A stretch of 12,552 nt of DNA from Ettlia oleoabundans (taxonomy: Eukaryota > Chlorophyta > Chlorophyceae > Chlamydomonadales), in NCBI GenBank assembly GCA_019693395.1, contig JAAMXP010004406.1, positions 1-12,552 on the forward strand. Direction: 5' to 3'. The position numbers and the translations under genes are program-made. The number at the start of each line of letters is the position of its first letter. Position 1 is the first letter of the stretch. Below the pieces are notes generated by a model, which did not search any database, was not told where the DNA came from, and saw nothing but the letters and a program-made list of their open reading frames with translations. Below, in pieces: positions 1-7,545 of this stretch.

Positions 1-152
1 CCCCCCCACTCTCGCTCAACTGCCTGCCTGCTTGGCTAACTGTTGTGTCGCCTTGTCCTTTCGCCATCTACCCGCAAGGATGCCTCGCTGTCTGCCTGCC
101 TGGATGCACCTTGCACAACCTCACACATTCCCCCTTCCTTGGCCACCCACAG

Positions 153-278
153 AAGTCTGAGCTGCGGCGTGCCGACGCCTGCGGGCTGAAGGTGGTGGGT
201 GTCGGCATGGGCGGCAACCCGCTGAGCATGCCGCTGCAGCAGTACCGTGTGGAGCGGGCCGGCATAAAGTGGTACTGA
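153..278 (+). CDS. Probable 3'-terminal exon of an unidentified gene (5' part outside the window)
   Basis: A pyrimidine-rich stretch ending in CACAG at 148-152 makes a good 3' splice site. It opens a 41-codon frame, phase 0, that ends at TGA 276-278. The peptide starts KSELRRADACG and ends VERAGIKWY. It contains a Gly-rich turn (VGVGMGG) and is not low-complexity, unlike most other open frames here. The frame stays open upstream to about 45, but there it runs through CTGCC-repeat-like DNA, so I treat that part as intron. I do not recognise the family and assign no function. No TGTAA, the usual green-algal polyadenylation signal, is visible in the 140 bases after the stop. An alternative is that this is a chance open frame. 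The clean acceptor plus an ordinary-looking C-terminus favour a real last exon. Confidence 0.45.
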   Translation, partial: KSELRRADACGLKVVGVGMGGNPLSMPLQQYRVERAGIKWY

Positions 279-426
279 AAATGGTGGCATGGTACCACAG
301 CAGGTGGAAGCTGGTGTGGCGTGTCCAAGGTTGAGCGGCAAAAGCGGCGCTGTCTAGGTTGCATACCCTTTTGGTATCAAACAGTGACTCCTTGTGCATC
401 GTTAGCTCATGGAGTAGTGGAGTAGT

Positions 427-552
427 AGGCAGGCAGGCAAAATCAGGCAGGCAGGCAGGAGCAGGCAGGAAGGAGCAGGCAGGTAGGCAGGCAGGCAGGC
501 AGGTAATCACACATCGGCAGGCAGGCAGGCAGGATGGACGGAGCAGGCAGGT
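427..552. repeat. Imperfect (GGCA)n microsatellite, copy 1
   Basis: The stretch is built of GGCA/GCAGG units broken by short interruptions (AAATC, GGAGCA, TAATCACACATC, GATGGACGG). It ends in the non-repetitive tail gcaggtttccaagaggcc (547-564). The same tail follows a second GGCA tract at 5094-5178, so the microsatellite and tail behave as one dispersed unit. Related CTGCC runs, the same repeat on the other strand, appear near 20-35, 90-103 and 893-905. A 79-codon plus-strand frame and a 145-codon minus-strand frame cross it. Both are Cys/Gln/Ala-biased artefacts of the repeat. Confidence 0.9.
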
Positions 553-586
553 TTCCAAGAGGCCAAATCACACATCAGCAGTCGGA

Positions 587-764
587 GGGGATCAATGATA
601 GGCAAGGAAGCAAAGGGGCATGGCACGACCCAAAGGAAAGAGGGCAAACAGCCGTGGCAACATGACCGTCTACAGTAAGAGGCTGTCGCGTCTCTGGAAC
701 CAGGGAGGGAATGAAAGCGTAGCGAAGGTATTTACTCGTAGCGGCTTTCAGGCATTTCAGGCAG
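587..764 (+). repeat. Dispersed repeat module A, copy 1
   Basis: About 178 bases match 10873-11056 in the same orientation. The shared sequence begins ggggatcaatga. It continues through aggctgtcgcgtctc, gaaccagggagggaatgaaa and a closing gtggctttca-like block, with scattered substitutions and small indels. Both copies encode FIPSLVPETRQP on the minus strand, which follows from nucleotide similarity and does not by itself show coding. No long terminal inverted repeats and no transposase are visible. A short interspersed element or a deletion derivative of a larger transposon are both possible. It abuts the GGCA tail on the left and module B on the right. Confidence 0.85.
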
Positions 765-952
765 AGGCAGTGCAGCTGAGGGGCGGCGGCACAAGTGAGG
801 CACCCAGTAGGCTTTGGCACGTCTCTCCAGCCTCAGTTGCCGTCGAGAAGGGTAGCGGTTGCGGTTGCTTCAATAGAAAGCGCCAGACCCCGCCTGCCTG
901 CCTGCTGAACCACCGCTGCTGCCCGCCGCTGCTGCGGTTGTGCTCCGGCTGT
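764..952 (+). repeat. Dispersed repeat module B, copy 1
   Basis: About 189 bases match 7016-7209 in the same orientation. By hand count there are about 11 differences in the first 80 aligned positions. Invariant blocks include gtgaggcacccagtaggctt and gaaagcgccagaccccgcct. The plus-strand frame is open in both copies (GGTSEAPSRL, then FNRKRQTPP, then CLLN). The one clear length difference, in the middle, is 6 bases, so the frame is kept. It directly follows module A here, whereas the second copy stands alone. It could be a decayed exon of a repeated gene family or a non-coding repeat. Confidence 0.85.
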
Positions 953-2218
953 GGTGCGCTTGCACTGTGACGCGGTTGCAGAAGCATTTGTTGCACTGCC
1001 CGCAACGCAATACAGCTGCCTATTGTGTGCTCACATCATGTGCATGCTGCAGAAAGGCAGGCTGTAAGGCTGCACCCATGTTTTTTCATCTGGCGGGCTG
1101 GATGTCCAAAGTGCGCAGGCCGGGACAGAAAGGGCCGCGCGCTGGCAGGATAGAACTGCGGCATTCCTCGCGGTTCGATATAAAGTTACCTCCGAAATGA
1201 GCGTGCAACGTTTCTGGCAGGAAATGGGCAGGGCGGCATGGCCGCGCGGCACAAGGAAACCGAGTCGGGGGTCTCGACGTGCTTGACAACTTTGTTACGA
1301 CGATCCGATGATGTGGGAACCAACAGTGAAGGGTTTGGGACACCTTACTTTCTTAGCTCACTTGCCCGCCGACGTGGCTCCCCGGGCCACCTTCCTTCTT
1401 CCTCTCAAAGTAAGGTAGTAAGTAAGTAAGGAGGGTGAGGGCTCGGGGTAAAAACGGTAGCTGCCCCTCCGAGCGGAGTTCGCACAGACAATGAGCGACA
1501 AGCAGCCTTCCTGCTGCACGGCACGCTCCTGAGCTGCTCCATCTTTAGCTGCTCCTGCTCCTGCTGCTGTGCCTGCTCGTGGTGCTGTTGCTGCTCCGCC
1601 TGCTGCTGCTGCTGCGCCTGATGCCATCGATGCTTCCGGTGTGGGCGCCTCAGCAGGCGGCCACTGCTTGGGTGTTGGTGCTACAGTTGTCGTGTCCTGT
1701 GTGTTGATTTATGTGTGCCATGCTGGCAACCTTTGCAGCAGGAGCAGTTGCCAATGTTATGCCTCCGGAAAGTGCTGCTCATGCAACAAGCATTCCCTCC
1801 ATCCATCAAAGCGTGCATTTCGCAGCTGCTTCCTCTTCTCTTTCCGGCGATCCACATGGGGTGCAACACGAGTGCAGTACTGCTCACCCCTAACAGCCTT
1901 TGATAGACCTGCCGTGATGTGAGCGGATGATTTCAACTAGTATCTTGATGGCCTCCTGCTTTTCCCACGGTAAGCGACAACCTGTGTCCTCTCTCAATTT
2001 TTGATTCTGGGCAACATCACGAGTGCCTCGTACGGGAGGTGCGAAGGCATAGCACAGCACCCGCAGCATCCCACAGCACACCCGCTCGAAGGCATCACAA
2101 TGTCACCTTTAAAGCACTCTCGAACCGCCAAACCCTTGATACAGGTCGTTCCCTCGGTGACCTGCGTGCTAAACGCCGCGGCCGCGGGCGCGGCACTTCC
2201 CTCGCAGAGGATAGCAAC
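953..2218. other. Region without a supportable gene
   Basis: I find no exon chain here with convincing splice sites and protein character. Open frames exist, for example minus 1627-1358, which starts ATG and is Ala/Gly-rich from a GCN tract at about 1555-1620, and plus 1569-1922, which is Cys-rich. They overlap on opposite strands and show no recognised domain. A short GTAA microsatellite lies at 1410-1430. A minus-strand frame at 2081-1890 contains a plausible helical segment (EKQEAIKILVEIIRSHHGR), but I see no splice context that would place it in a gene. The 3' end of this region probably contains the promoter and 5' UTR of the ankyrin gene. No clear TATA box was identified. Confidence 0.5.
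1410..1430. repeat. Short GTAA microsatellite
   Basis: Five GTAA-like units (gtaaggtagtaagtaagtaa) lie in non-coding DNA. The tract is a simple repeat with no evident function. Confidence 0.7.
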
Positions 2219-2281
2219 ATGTTCGTGGCTGCGTTCGCCTCGATAGCTGCAATGCGCAGCTTGATCGATACGTATAAGCAG
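2219..2281 (+). CDS. Candidate first exon of the ankyrin-repeat gene
   Basis: ATG at 2219 opens 21 codons (MFVAAFASIAAMRSLIDTYKQ in one-letter code, given as 2219-2281). They end at a near-perfect donor, CAG|GTAAGG, with phase 0. The segment is hydrophobic at first and then charged, so it could be a short leader or simply a helix. The frame is open further upstream (Arg/Gly-rich, GRSLGDLRAKRRGRGRG) but without an ATG, so the ATG at 2219 is the only start visible in that stretch. It could link in phase to 2424-2514 and then to 2674. The strong donor is the main support. Assignment to the ankyrin gene is inference. Confidence 0.3.
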
Positions 2282-2423
2282 GTAAGGCGCCCGCGTGTAG
2301 GCGCGCTCCCAACCCAACCCCAGGCCGTGCACGTGCCTCGGAAAAGCCGACTCGGAGCTTCGTGCTTGTCTGCCACGCATGGCACACACCCATACTAAAT
2401 TTCACTGTATCCTTGTGCGCCAG

Positions 2424-2514
2424 GCGGGCTCAGTTGGGCACGCCCCCATCAGCATACTCAGAAGTCGTCGGCCTGGTGGCTCCGCCGCTTCTGCCGATAC
2501 AGCAGAATTAGCAG
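2424..2514 (+). CDS. Candidate second exon of the ankyrin-repeat gene
   Basis: Acceptor GCGCCAG ends at 2423. A phase-0 frame follows (starts AGSVGHAPISILRSRR, ends ADTAELA) and stops after one base of a codon at donor GCAG|GTTCAA. That phase matches the exon at 2674, which begins with two bases of a codon, so joining gives a Gly codon. The donor is weak (GTTCAA) and the peptide shows no domain. I chose this exon chiefly because it is the only phase-compatible link I found between 2281 and 2674. Confidence 0.2.
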
Positions 2515-2673
2515 GTTCAATGGCAGCCCTGCCTGGGGTATACTGCAAGTTTCATCAATAGCGGTGCTGTACACCCTGCTGCGTTTGCTCACCTGGTGTG
2601 TAGTTCATAGCGCGGCGTTCAGCTCCAGCAAGCTGGCTCTCACACCACCCTGTTTTACTTGCGTTGCTGCCAG

Positions 2674-4929
2674 GCCTTCCGAGCTGCATTGCCAGGGATG
2701 TGGGCCCTACGGGCGTGGTGGAGCCCTTTGGTCCGGTATTCAAGGTACTGTTTTCTTGGGGGGCTGCAAGCGAGCGCATGCAGGCGGACGTTGCCGCTCA
2801 ACCTCCGCCCGAGCCGCTGTTCCCACCCTCCACAACTAATGTCCTGATGCCTGCTGCACAGGTGGTGTTCACACATGGCGGCAGGGAGCATGTAGTGCAC
2901 GGCCTGTCACGTAAAGAGGAGGCTAGCTTGGTGTGCAACATTCTGGCAGGTGGGCTTATCCCAACAGTACAGGCATGGGCGCTGCGCGCACCGCTCTTCA
3001 GCAATTATGCCGTTCGGAATGACAGCACGTTGCTGTGTGCTGACAAGGTTCTGAGCTATTCCAACGCCTCAATGTCCATGTGAAACATCACTGGATATGC
3101 TGATTGATCGCATTCGTTTGTTCGATGCTTGATATCATGCAGTGAAAGTGGCGCTGGCCGAAGAGCTTCCGCTGGACGCCTTGCGCCTGCACCAACTGGA
3201 TCAGGAACATCCACAGTGGACGGGCATGCTGGGGTGAGCATGACCTGTGGCTCTAATTTTTGCAAATCTGCAGGCAGCTGTGGACACAACCCGGCAATAT
3301 AACATGGCATGCATGCCATCTGTGAGCCTCTTGCTGCAGGTACCGCCCTCAATGCAGAGCCGGCATTGAGCTGGAACCCATCACGCTTCCCAAACTGGTG
3401 GAGCAGTTGCAGGCATGTGCTGACACAGCCTTTGAGCTGCGAATGAAAGGTGCGCTGAGACAGCCATGACACTACTTTGCCCTACTTTCCATTGCCTGCC
3501 ACATTTTATGTTATAGAACACAGTCTATGCTCTCTCGCTTATTGGCGTGCAGGTCACATGAATGTGGGTGCTTTGGGGAGCCACGCGCTGCTTCACGCGG
3601 CAGCACAGCTGGGTCATGCGCCAGCTGTCAGCCTGCTGCTGATGTGTGCGCCAGCTGCCGCCACCTGCATCTCCAGCTTTAAGCACACCCCTTTGGCAGT
3701 GTGTGTGTTACATAACCCCGCTACTTAGGCCCTACTGGACCTGGGCAGGGTAGCCGTACCGGCCGACTCAAAACCGTGCCTGCGGGTGTAGCCGGCATCC
3801 AAGGGACACCCCTCCCTTGACCTGCCAGCAGCCAGGGGACACCCCTCCCCTGGCCTGCTGACCGTCCTGCCGGACACGCAACCCCTAACATCAGTGAGGG
3901 GGGGACGTGTTGATCCTTGGCAGCTTAGGTGAGTTAGACCGACGGTGGCCAACGATTCGCAGGCGTTATGCGTTCAATACAATTGCCCACCACAAGCAGT
4001 ACTAGGGCAAAGCCCGTTCCCCTCTGTCACTGCCAATCAGATTGGACAGCGCCCTATGATGGGTGGGATATGCTCCCCATTGCACGCATCAAGATGCACA
4101 CGTGGTATGCGCTCATGTCGAGTTGGCTCAGGCAGCTGCAAGAGGGCATGTTTTGGTGGCCAAACTTCTGGTCGAGGCGGCGCCAACCACAGTTACAGCT
4201 GCAGCTGTGGGTGGGGATAGCACCTCCCCACTGCACTGGGCTGCGAACAATGGACATGCAGAGGTGGCTCGCCTGCTTCTAGAGGCAGATCCGGCCACAG
4301 CTACAGCTGCCACCAGGAAGGGCAACACACCTCTGCACTTGGCTGCACGCAATGGACATGCAGAGGTGGCTCAGCTGCTGCTGGCTTCGGCATGGGGAAC
4401 AGTCGCTGCTGCAACCGCTGACAATATGGGCAGGACTCCCCTCCACGTTGCATCAGTCCATGGCCATGTAGCTACAATACAGGTGCTTCATGCCGCCTTT
4501 CCAGCTGCAGCAGAGGCGCTGGACTCAGCCAGACGGACTTGCTTGCAACTTGCGCTAGCAAATGAGCATCGGGATGCGGCTCGTTGCCTGCTTTCAGCCG
4601 GGCAAGGCACCTCGGTGCTGGCGGCACTCGTGCACGCCGGGCCACATGCGTTGCCGCTGTTTGCTGACTTCGTTATCAAGCGGCTCTCACTATCTGACGA
4701 GGAGTGGGCAATGGTACCGACTGATTGCCCAGGCTTGCAGCGAGCCCTGTCATACATACTGCCTCATCAACCTGAGCAGGCAGCCCAGCTCATGCAACAT
4801 CTGCCGCAGTCGGATGCTCAGCGGTTACGCATTGCAGCACTGGCATTGCAACGCGTGCAGCAGGAATTTATCGCACCACTGCCCATTCCCATTGTATACG
4901 AAATTCTGGCCCTCTCTGCCGGTGACTGA
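2674..4929 (+). CDS. Ankyrin-repeat protein (six exons, 5' end uncertain)
   Basis: Proposed exons are 2674-2744, 2862-2949, 3143-3233, 3340-3449, 3553-3698 and 4132-4929. They join in phase to 433 codons plus TGA. The introns are 117, 193, 106, 103 and 433 bases, all GT-AG. The N-terminal 160 or so residues match no family I know (HGGREHVVHGLSRKEEA, then EELPLDALRLHQLDQEHPQW). Six ankyrin repeats follow, starting at about 3582, 3684, 4225, 4324, 4432 and 4534, spaced 33-36 codons apart within exons. They carry the TPLHLAA/GH/V.LLL signature, most clearly NTPLHLAARNGHAEVAQLLL. The second repeat is split by the 433-base intron. Its exact junction is uncertain: donors at 3699 or 3705 leave the repeat one residue short or long. 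A tail of about 105 residues ends PLPIPIVYEILALSAGD. Ankyrin arrays bind partner proteins. No catalytic, membrane or signal segment is visible, so a soluble scaffold is likely. The ankyrin assignment is firm and the role is inferred. Confidence 0.85.
3725..3945 (+). mobile_element. Possible remnant of an LTR retrotransposon 3' end
   Basis: Within the 433-base intron, a purine run (GTGAGGGGGGGA, 3893-3904) is followed two bases later by TGTTGATCC (3907-3915). That layout resembles the polypurine tract and the 5'-TG of a 3' LTR in Ty3/gypsy-type elements. The preceding 170 bases, including the double hairpin, do not encode an intact polypeptide in any frame I checked. No primer-binding site, reverse transcriptase or matching second LTR is in the window. 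The resemblance could be chance. The intron is about four times longer than three of its neighbours, which fits an insertion. Confidence 0.2.
3801..3860. repeat. Two adjacent hairpins with the same loop
   Basis: Hairpin 1 (3801-3818) pairs AAGGG with CCCTT around the loop ACACCCCT. Hairpin 2 (3826-3860) pairs a 13-14-base arm, CAGCAGCCAGGGG with CCCCTGGCCTGCTG with one unpaired base, around the identical loop. They look like a duplicated unit with compensated stems. They lie inside the longest intron of the ankyrin gene. Possible origins are a structured part of an inserted element or a DNA secondary-structure hot spot. Confidence 0.8.
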
Positions 4930-5093
4930 CTGGCCTTACTGCTTGTTGGTTTAGAGTCATGGGCGCTTGCCTTCCTTGTGCACATGCTCACTTCGCATGT
5001 TTGCTACATGCACTTCCGTGTATGGACGACCCACGCTTTGACCCATGCAGCAGAACAGTCTCGATGTACCGTTGCTGAACATACTGAACATGA
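4930..5093. other. Downstream region of the ankyrin gene
   Basis: The sequence after the stop codon contains no TGTAA polyadenylation signal that I can find and no convincing exon. It probably holds the 3' UTR and a short intergenic stretch running up to the second GGCA microsatellite. Confidence 0.4.
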
Positions 5094-5178
5094 GGCAGGC
5101 AGGCAGGAGCAGGCAGGCAGGCAGGCAGGATGGAGCAGGCAGGTAGGCGTGATGCAGCAGGCAGGTTTCCAAGAGGCC
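5094..5178. repeat. Imperfect (GGCA)n microsatellite with shared tail, copy 2
   Basis: The GGCA/GCAGG tract has interruptions GGAGCA and GGATGGAGCA like those of 427-552. It ends in the same 18-base tail, gcaggtttccaagaggcc (5161-5178). Identity extends five bases further into the repeat. The shared unique tail shows that the two tracts are copies of one unit, not independent microsatellite growth. Unlike copy 1, it is not followed by module A. Confidence 0.9.
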
Positions 5179-5299
5179 TGAGAGTTTTAAGCGGGCCAGA
5201 GCAGCTGAAAGAAACACAGGACTCTCTCCACCCTTTCTCCACAACCATCCTAGCTGCGTCTTCTTTTATAAACCAGTTGTACCGTTTCCTTTTCTCCAG

Positions 5300-5405
5300 T
5301 GTGCGAGTGGTCCACATCTTCTTTACTTTCTTGTGTGAGCACGTTGTCATTCCTGGCGGCAAGTGGCTGTTGGGCACTGTCGGGGTGTTGGCTTACAGCG
5401 CTCAG
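5300..5405 (+). CDS. Candidate internal exon, hydrophobic (unidentified)
   Basis: A pyrimidine-rich acceptor (TTTTCTCCAG, ending 5299) and a donor (GCTCAG|GTGTAT) bracket about 35 codons. The product is hydrophobic: VRVVHIFFTFLCEHVV, then IPGGKWLLGTVGVLAYSAQ. Two hydrophobic stretches separated by a Pro-Gly-Gly-Lys turn could be a membrane hairpin or buried helices. The frame is open from 5130 to 5444, so a longer exon is possible. I could not find partner exons and do not recognise the family. It could be a relic, or an exon of a gene whose other exons I failed to see. Confidence 0.25.
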
Positions 5406-7015
5406 GTGTATTTAAATATTCCAGGTGGGGAATGCCCCCAGTAACACCAATCGTGGGTGCCGCAGTCGGAGCGAGTTGCAGTCAATCAGCAGGTGAAGAG
5501 CGGAGCCGAGATTGAACAGAAGAGCGGAGCACAGGAGGGGGAAGCTGGAAAAGCAGAGATGGAAAACCTTGGGAGTTGCAACTGGGTCATTGTGTGAGAT
5601 GAGCGGTTTGGGTTTATGACGGTGCGTGCATCAGGGCGCTGTTGTGGCGAGCCAGCCTCCTTGTAGCCCTCAGCTGCCGCGGCCAACGGGTGGTGGTGGC
5701 TGGCTGTGGGACTGGTACTAATCGATGGATGGATGGATGCCTGCTCCAGTGTTGCAGGGTCGGTGCCGGCTCGAGCTACTGTCGCTCCTTGGCGGCTTGG
5801 GCGGGGAGGGGTCGGTGGGTGTGGAACTAGCCCCTGGCCTCCTCCCTCCAGCGCTACCCCTCCACTTGCGGGCCCACCCACTGATCTGCCGGGTGAGCGG
5901 CAGGCGGTGCGGCAGGCACAGGGCAGGCACAGACAAGGGCAGGGGCAGGAGGCGAGGGCAGGGGCAGGAGGATGGTGCGTGGCGGAGTGCTGGTCGCAGC
6001 AAAAATCAGCGGGTGGCACTCAATCGCCGCTGTGCCGGGTGGGCTTTGCCGGAGCGTGGCGCAGGTCTTACCAGCAGTGGCGGGGCTGAGAGAGGCATTC
6101 TGCACTCAGCAGGCGAATGGGCTGCAGGCAGGCAGGCGTGGCGGCATGAAGGGGGGCAAGTGTTGCAAGCAAGGAAAATTCTTGTAGAAAGGTAAAACCT
6201 GCTCCATGGCCGGGGTAAGTTTGTAGCATATGTGCTTGCTCCTATCGGTAAAACTCAGATGAAATAACATTAGCTCGCTGGCTAGTCAGGCAGCCAGCCC
6301 AGTTCCTCCACCCACCCGCAAGCCAGTGCACTGCAAGCATAGGGGTGCGGGGTTGGCAGCAAGCCAGAAAAAGGGGTCAGCATCGTAGAACAGGCCGGGT
6401 TTCGCTCTGGTTGCGAGGCTGCCCACACTGCTGCTGTTGTGGTTGTGTTGCTGCCCCCACCCTTGCCCAGCTGCCAATGCCTGTCAGCAATGTACGTTGC
6501 TATCATGCTTGGCCCGGCTGTCAGCATTTGCACCCCAAAAAGAACAAGCTGCCAGGCACTTGCACAATGAAGGGAGACAAGCGCCCCCCCAAGCCGCTGC
6601 GAGCGGCGAAGGACAACATTGCTCCCTGCCATTCTCCTCACCTGCACGCATTGAAGCACAAGAAAGCAAGCAAGGGGCCCCAGTCAACCACCCCTGCAGC
6701 TACTTCTGCATCAAAGCGATGCAGGCAGCACCGGCGGCTGGCTGGCAAACTGCAGCGCTGCACAGCACACCGGGCTGCATGCATGAACGCATGAACGCAC
6801 GCCGGCAGTACGCAGGCAAGGAGGAAGGCAGGTGCAGCAGCAGCTGCAGCAGCAGCAGACTCAGCACGATCGACGGCAGCAGCCAACGGCAGTCAACAAC
6901 AGGAAGTAGGCAGCTGAGCGAAGCAGATACGTCTTTCCAATAAAGGATAATCAACTGCAGCAGACAAAGGCAGCACCAGCAGTATAGCACAGGCAGAAGG
7001 ACAGAACAGAGGCCC
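5406..7015. other. Long region without a supportable gene
   Basis: Several open frames of 60-177 codons run on both strands, but all are biased by GGCAGG, CAG or CCC tracts and none shows a domain. A short ATGG microsatellite lies near 5723-5737. An 11-base direct repeat, aagagcggagc, occurs twice at about 5497 and 5520. ATG GCC GGG followed by GTAAGT (6206-6220) would make a textbook three-codon first exon, but no following exon could be identified. A Lys-rich 75-codon frame (6567-6794) overlaps another open frame and is not convincing. CAG tracts lie at about 6827-6865. Confidence 0.45.
5888..5972. repeat. GGGCAGG-type minisatellite
   Basis: Repeated GGCAGG, GGGCAGGCACA and GGGCAGGGGCAGGAGG units run through this stretch. 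It is purine-rich on the plus strand and produces misleading Gly/Arg/Gln frames on one strand and Pro/Cys frames on the other. It resembles, but is not continuous with, the GGCA tracts elsewhere in the window. Confidence 0.75.
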
Positions 7016-7209
7016 GAGGCAGTGCAGGTGGGAAGCGGCGGCACGAGTGAGGCACCCAGTAGGCTTCAGAACGTCTCTCCCGTCTCAATTGCCGTTGGAA
7101 GAGGTAAAGTTTCCTTCAACAGAAAGCGCCAGACCCCGCCTGACTGCCTGCTGAACTACCGCCGTTGCCGCCTCCGCCGCTGCTGCTGTTGCGGCTGTGC
7201 TCTGGCTGT
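7016..7209 (+). repeat. Dispersed repeat module B, copy 2
   Basis: It matches 764-952 in the same orientation from gaggcagtgcag to gctctggctgt. The region between GCCGT and TTCAA is 6 bases shorter here, and the 3' part is richer in CCG/CTG. No module A lies to its left; the flank is an unrelated CAG-rich stretch. The shared plus-strand frame (GGTSEAPSRL, FNRKRQTPP, CLLN) is open here too. It lies about 340 bases beyond the stop codon of the minus-strand HAT-like gene, so it is not in that gene's coding region. Confidence 0.85.
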
Positions 7210-7545
7210 TACCCCTGCCGCTGCCGCCACCAGGGGTGTTGTCATGCGCTGCTGCCGCCGCCAGCTGCGCACGCTGCCGCCACAGCGCCGCCCTGTGTGG
7301 GTGCGCCGCCGTGGCCGCTGCCGACAGCTCAGCGGCGGCAAGGGGGGAGACTTGGGCGGTGATGGCGACAACCTGTACGTGTCATGAGGTGGATGCAACA
7401 ACAATGTGCATGCGTGCCAAAGCGGTGAAATTTGCAAACAGATACGCAGCGACTGTGCGCGTATGCCTCATTACGTTGAGCAGAGCTCATTCAACGGCCC
7501 GATAAGGCAGCCCTTGCCGCAAAGCACATGTGCATGGGTTATGCC
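7210..7545. other. Downstream of the minus-strand gene, no gene seen
   Basis: The first half is GCC/CTG-rich sequence trailing from module B. The second half (about 7380-7545) is plainer sequence that would be the 3' UTR of the minus-strand gene. I see no TGTAA signal on the minus strand in this stretch. Confidence 0.4.

Noticed and set aside
587..764. Module A as a tRNA-derived SINE, because its minus strand has GGTTCC(A/C)GAGACGC
   Set aside because: The match to a polymerase III B box is poor and no A box at suitable spacing was found; a SINE origin stays unproven.
1165..1185. GGTTCGATATA, similar to a tRNA B box
   Set aside because: No flanking acceptor stem, anticodon arm or A box could be found, so it is not a tRNA gene.
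5486..6019. 177-codon minus-strand frame
   Set aside because: Pro/Cys/Ser-rich translation of the GGCAGG minisatellite; no domain and no splice partners.
6206..6220. ATG GCC GGG followed by GTAAGT, a possible tiny first exon
   Set aside because: The start and donor look ideal, but I could not identify any following exon, and such a 15-base pattern can occur by chance.
6567..6794. Lys-rich 75-codon frame starting MKGDKRPPKPLRAAKDN
   Set aside because: It overlaps a second open frame of equal quality, ends in a CAG-rich stretch and shows no recognised basic-protein family.
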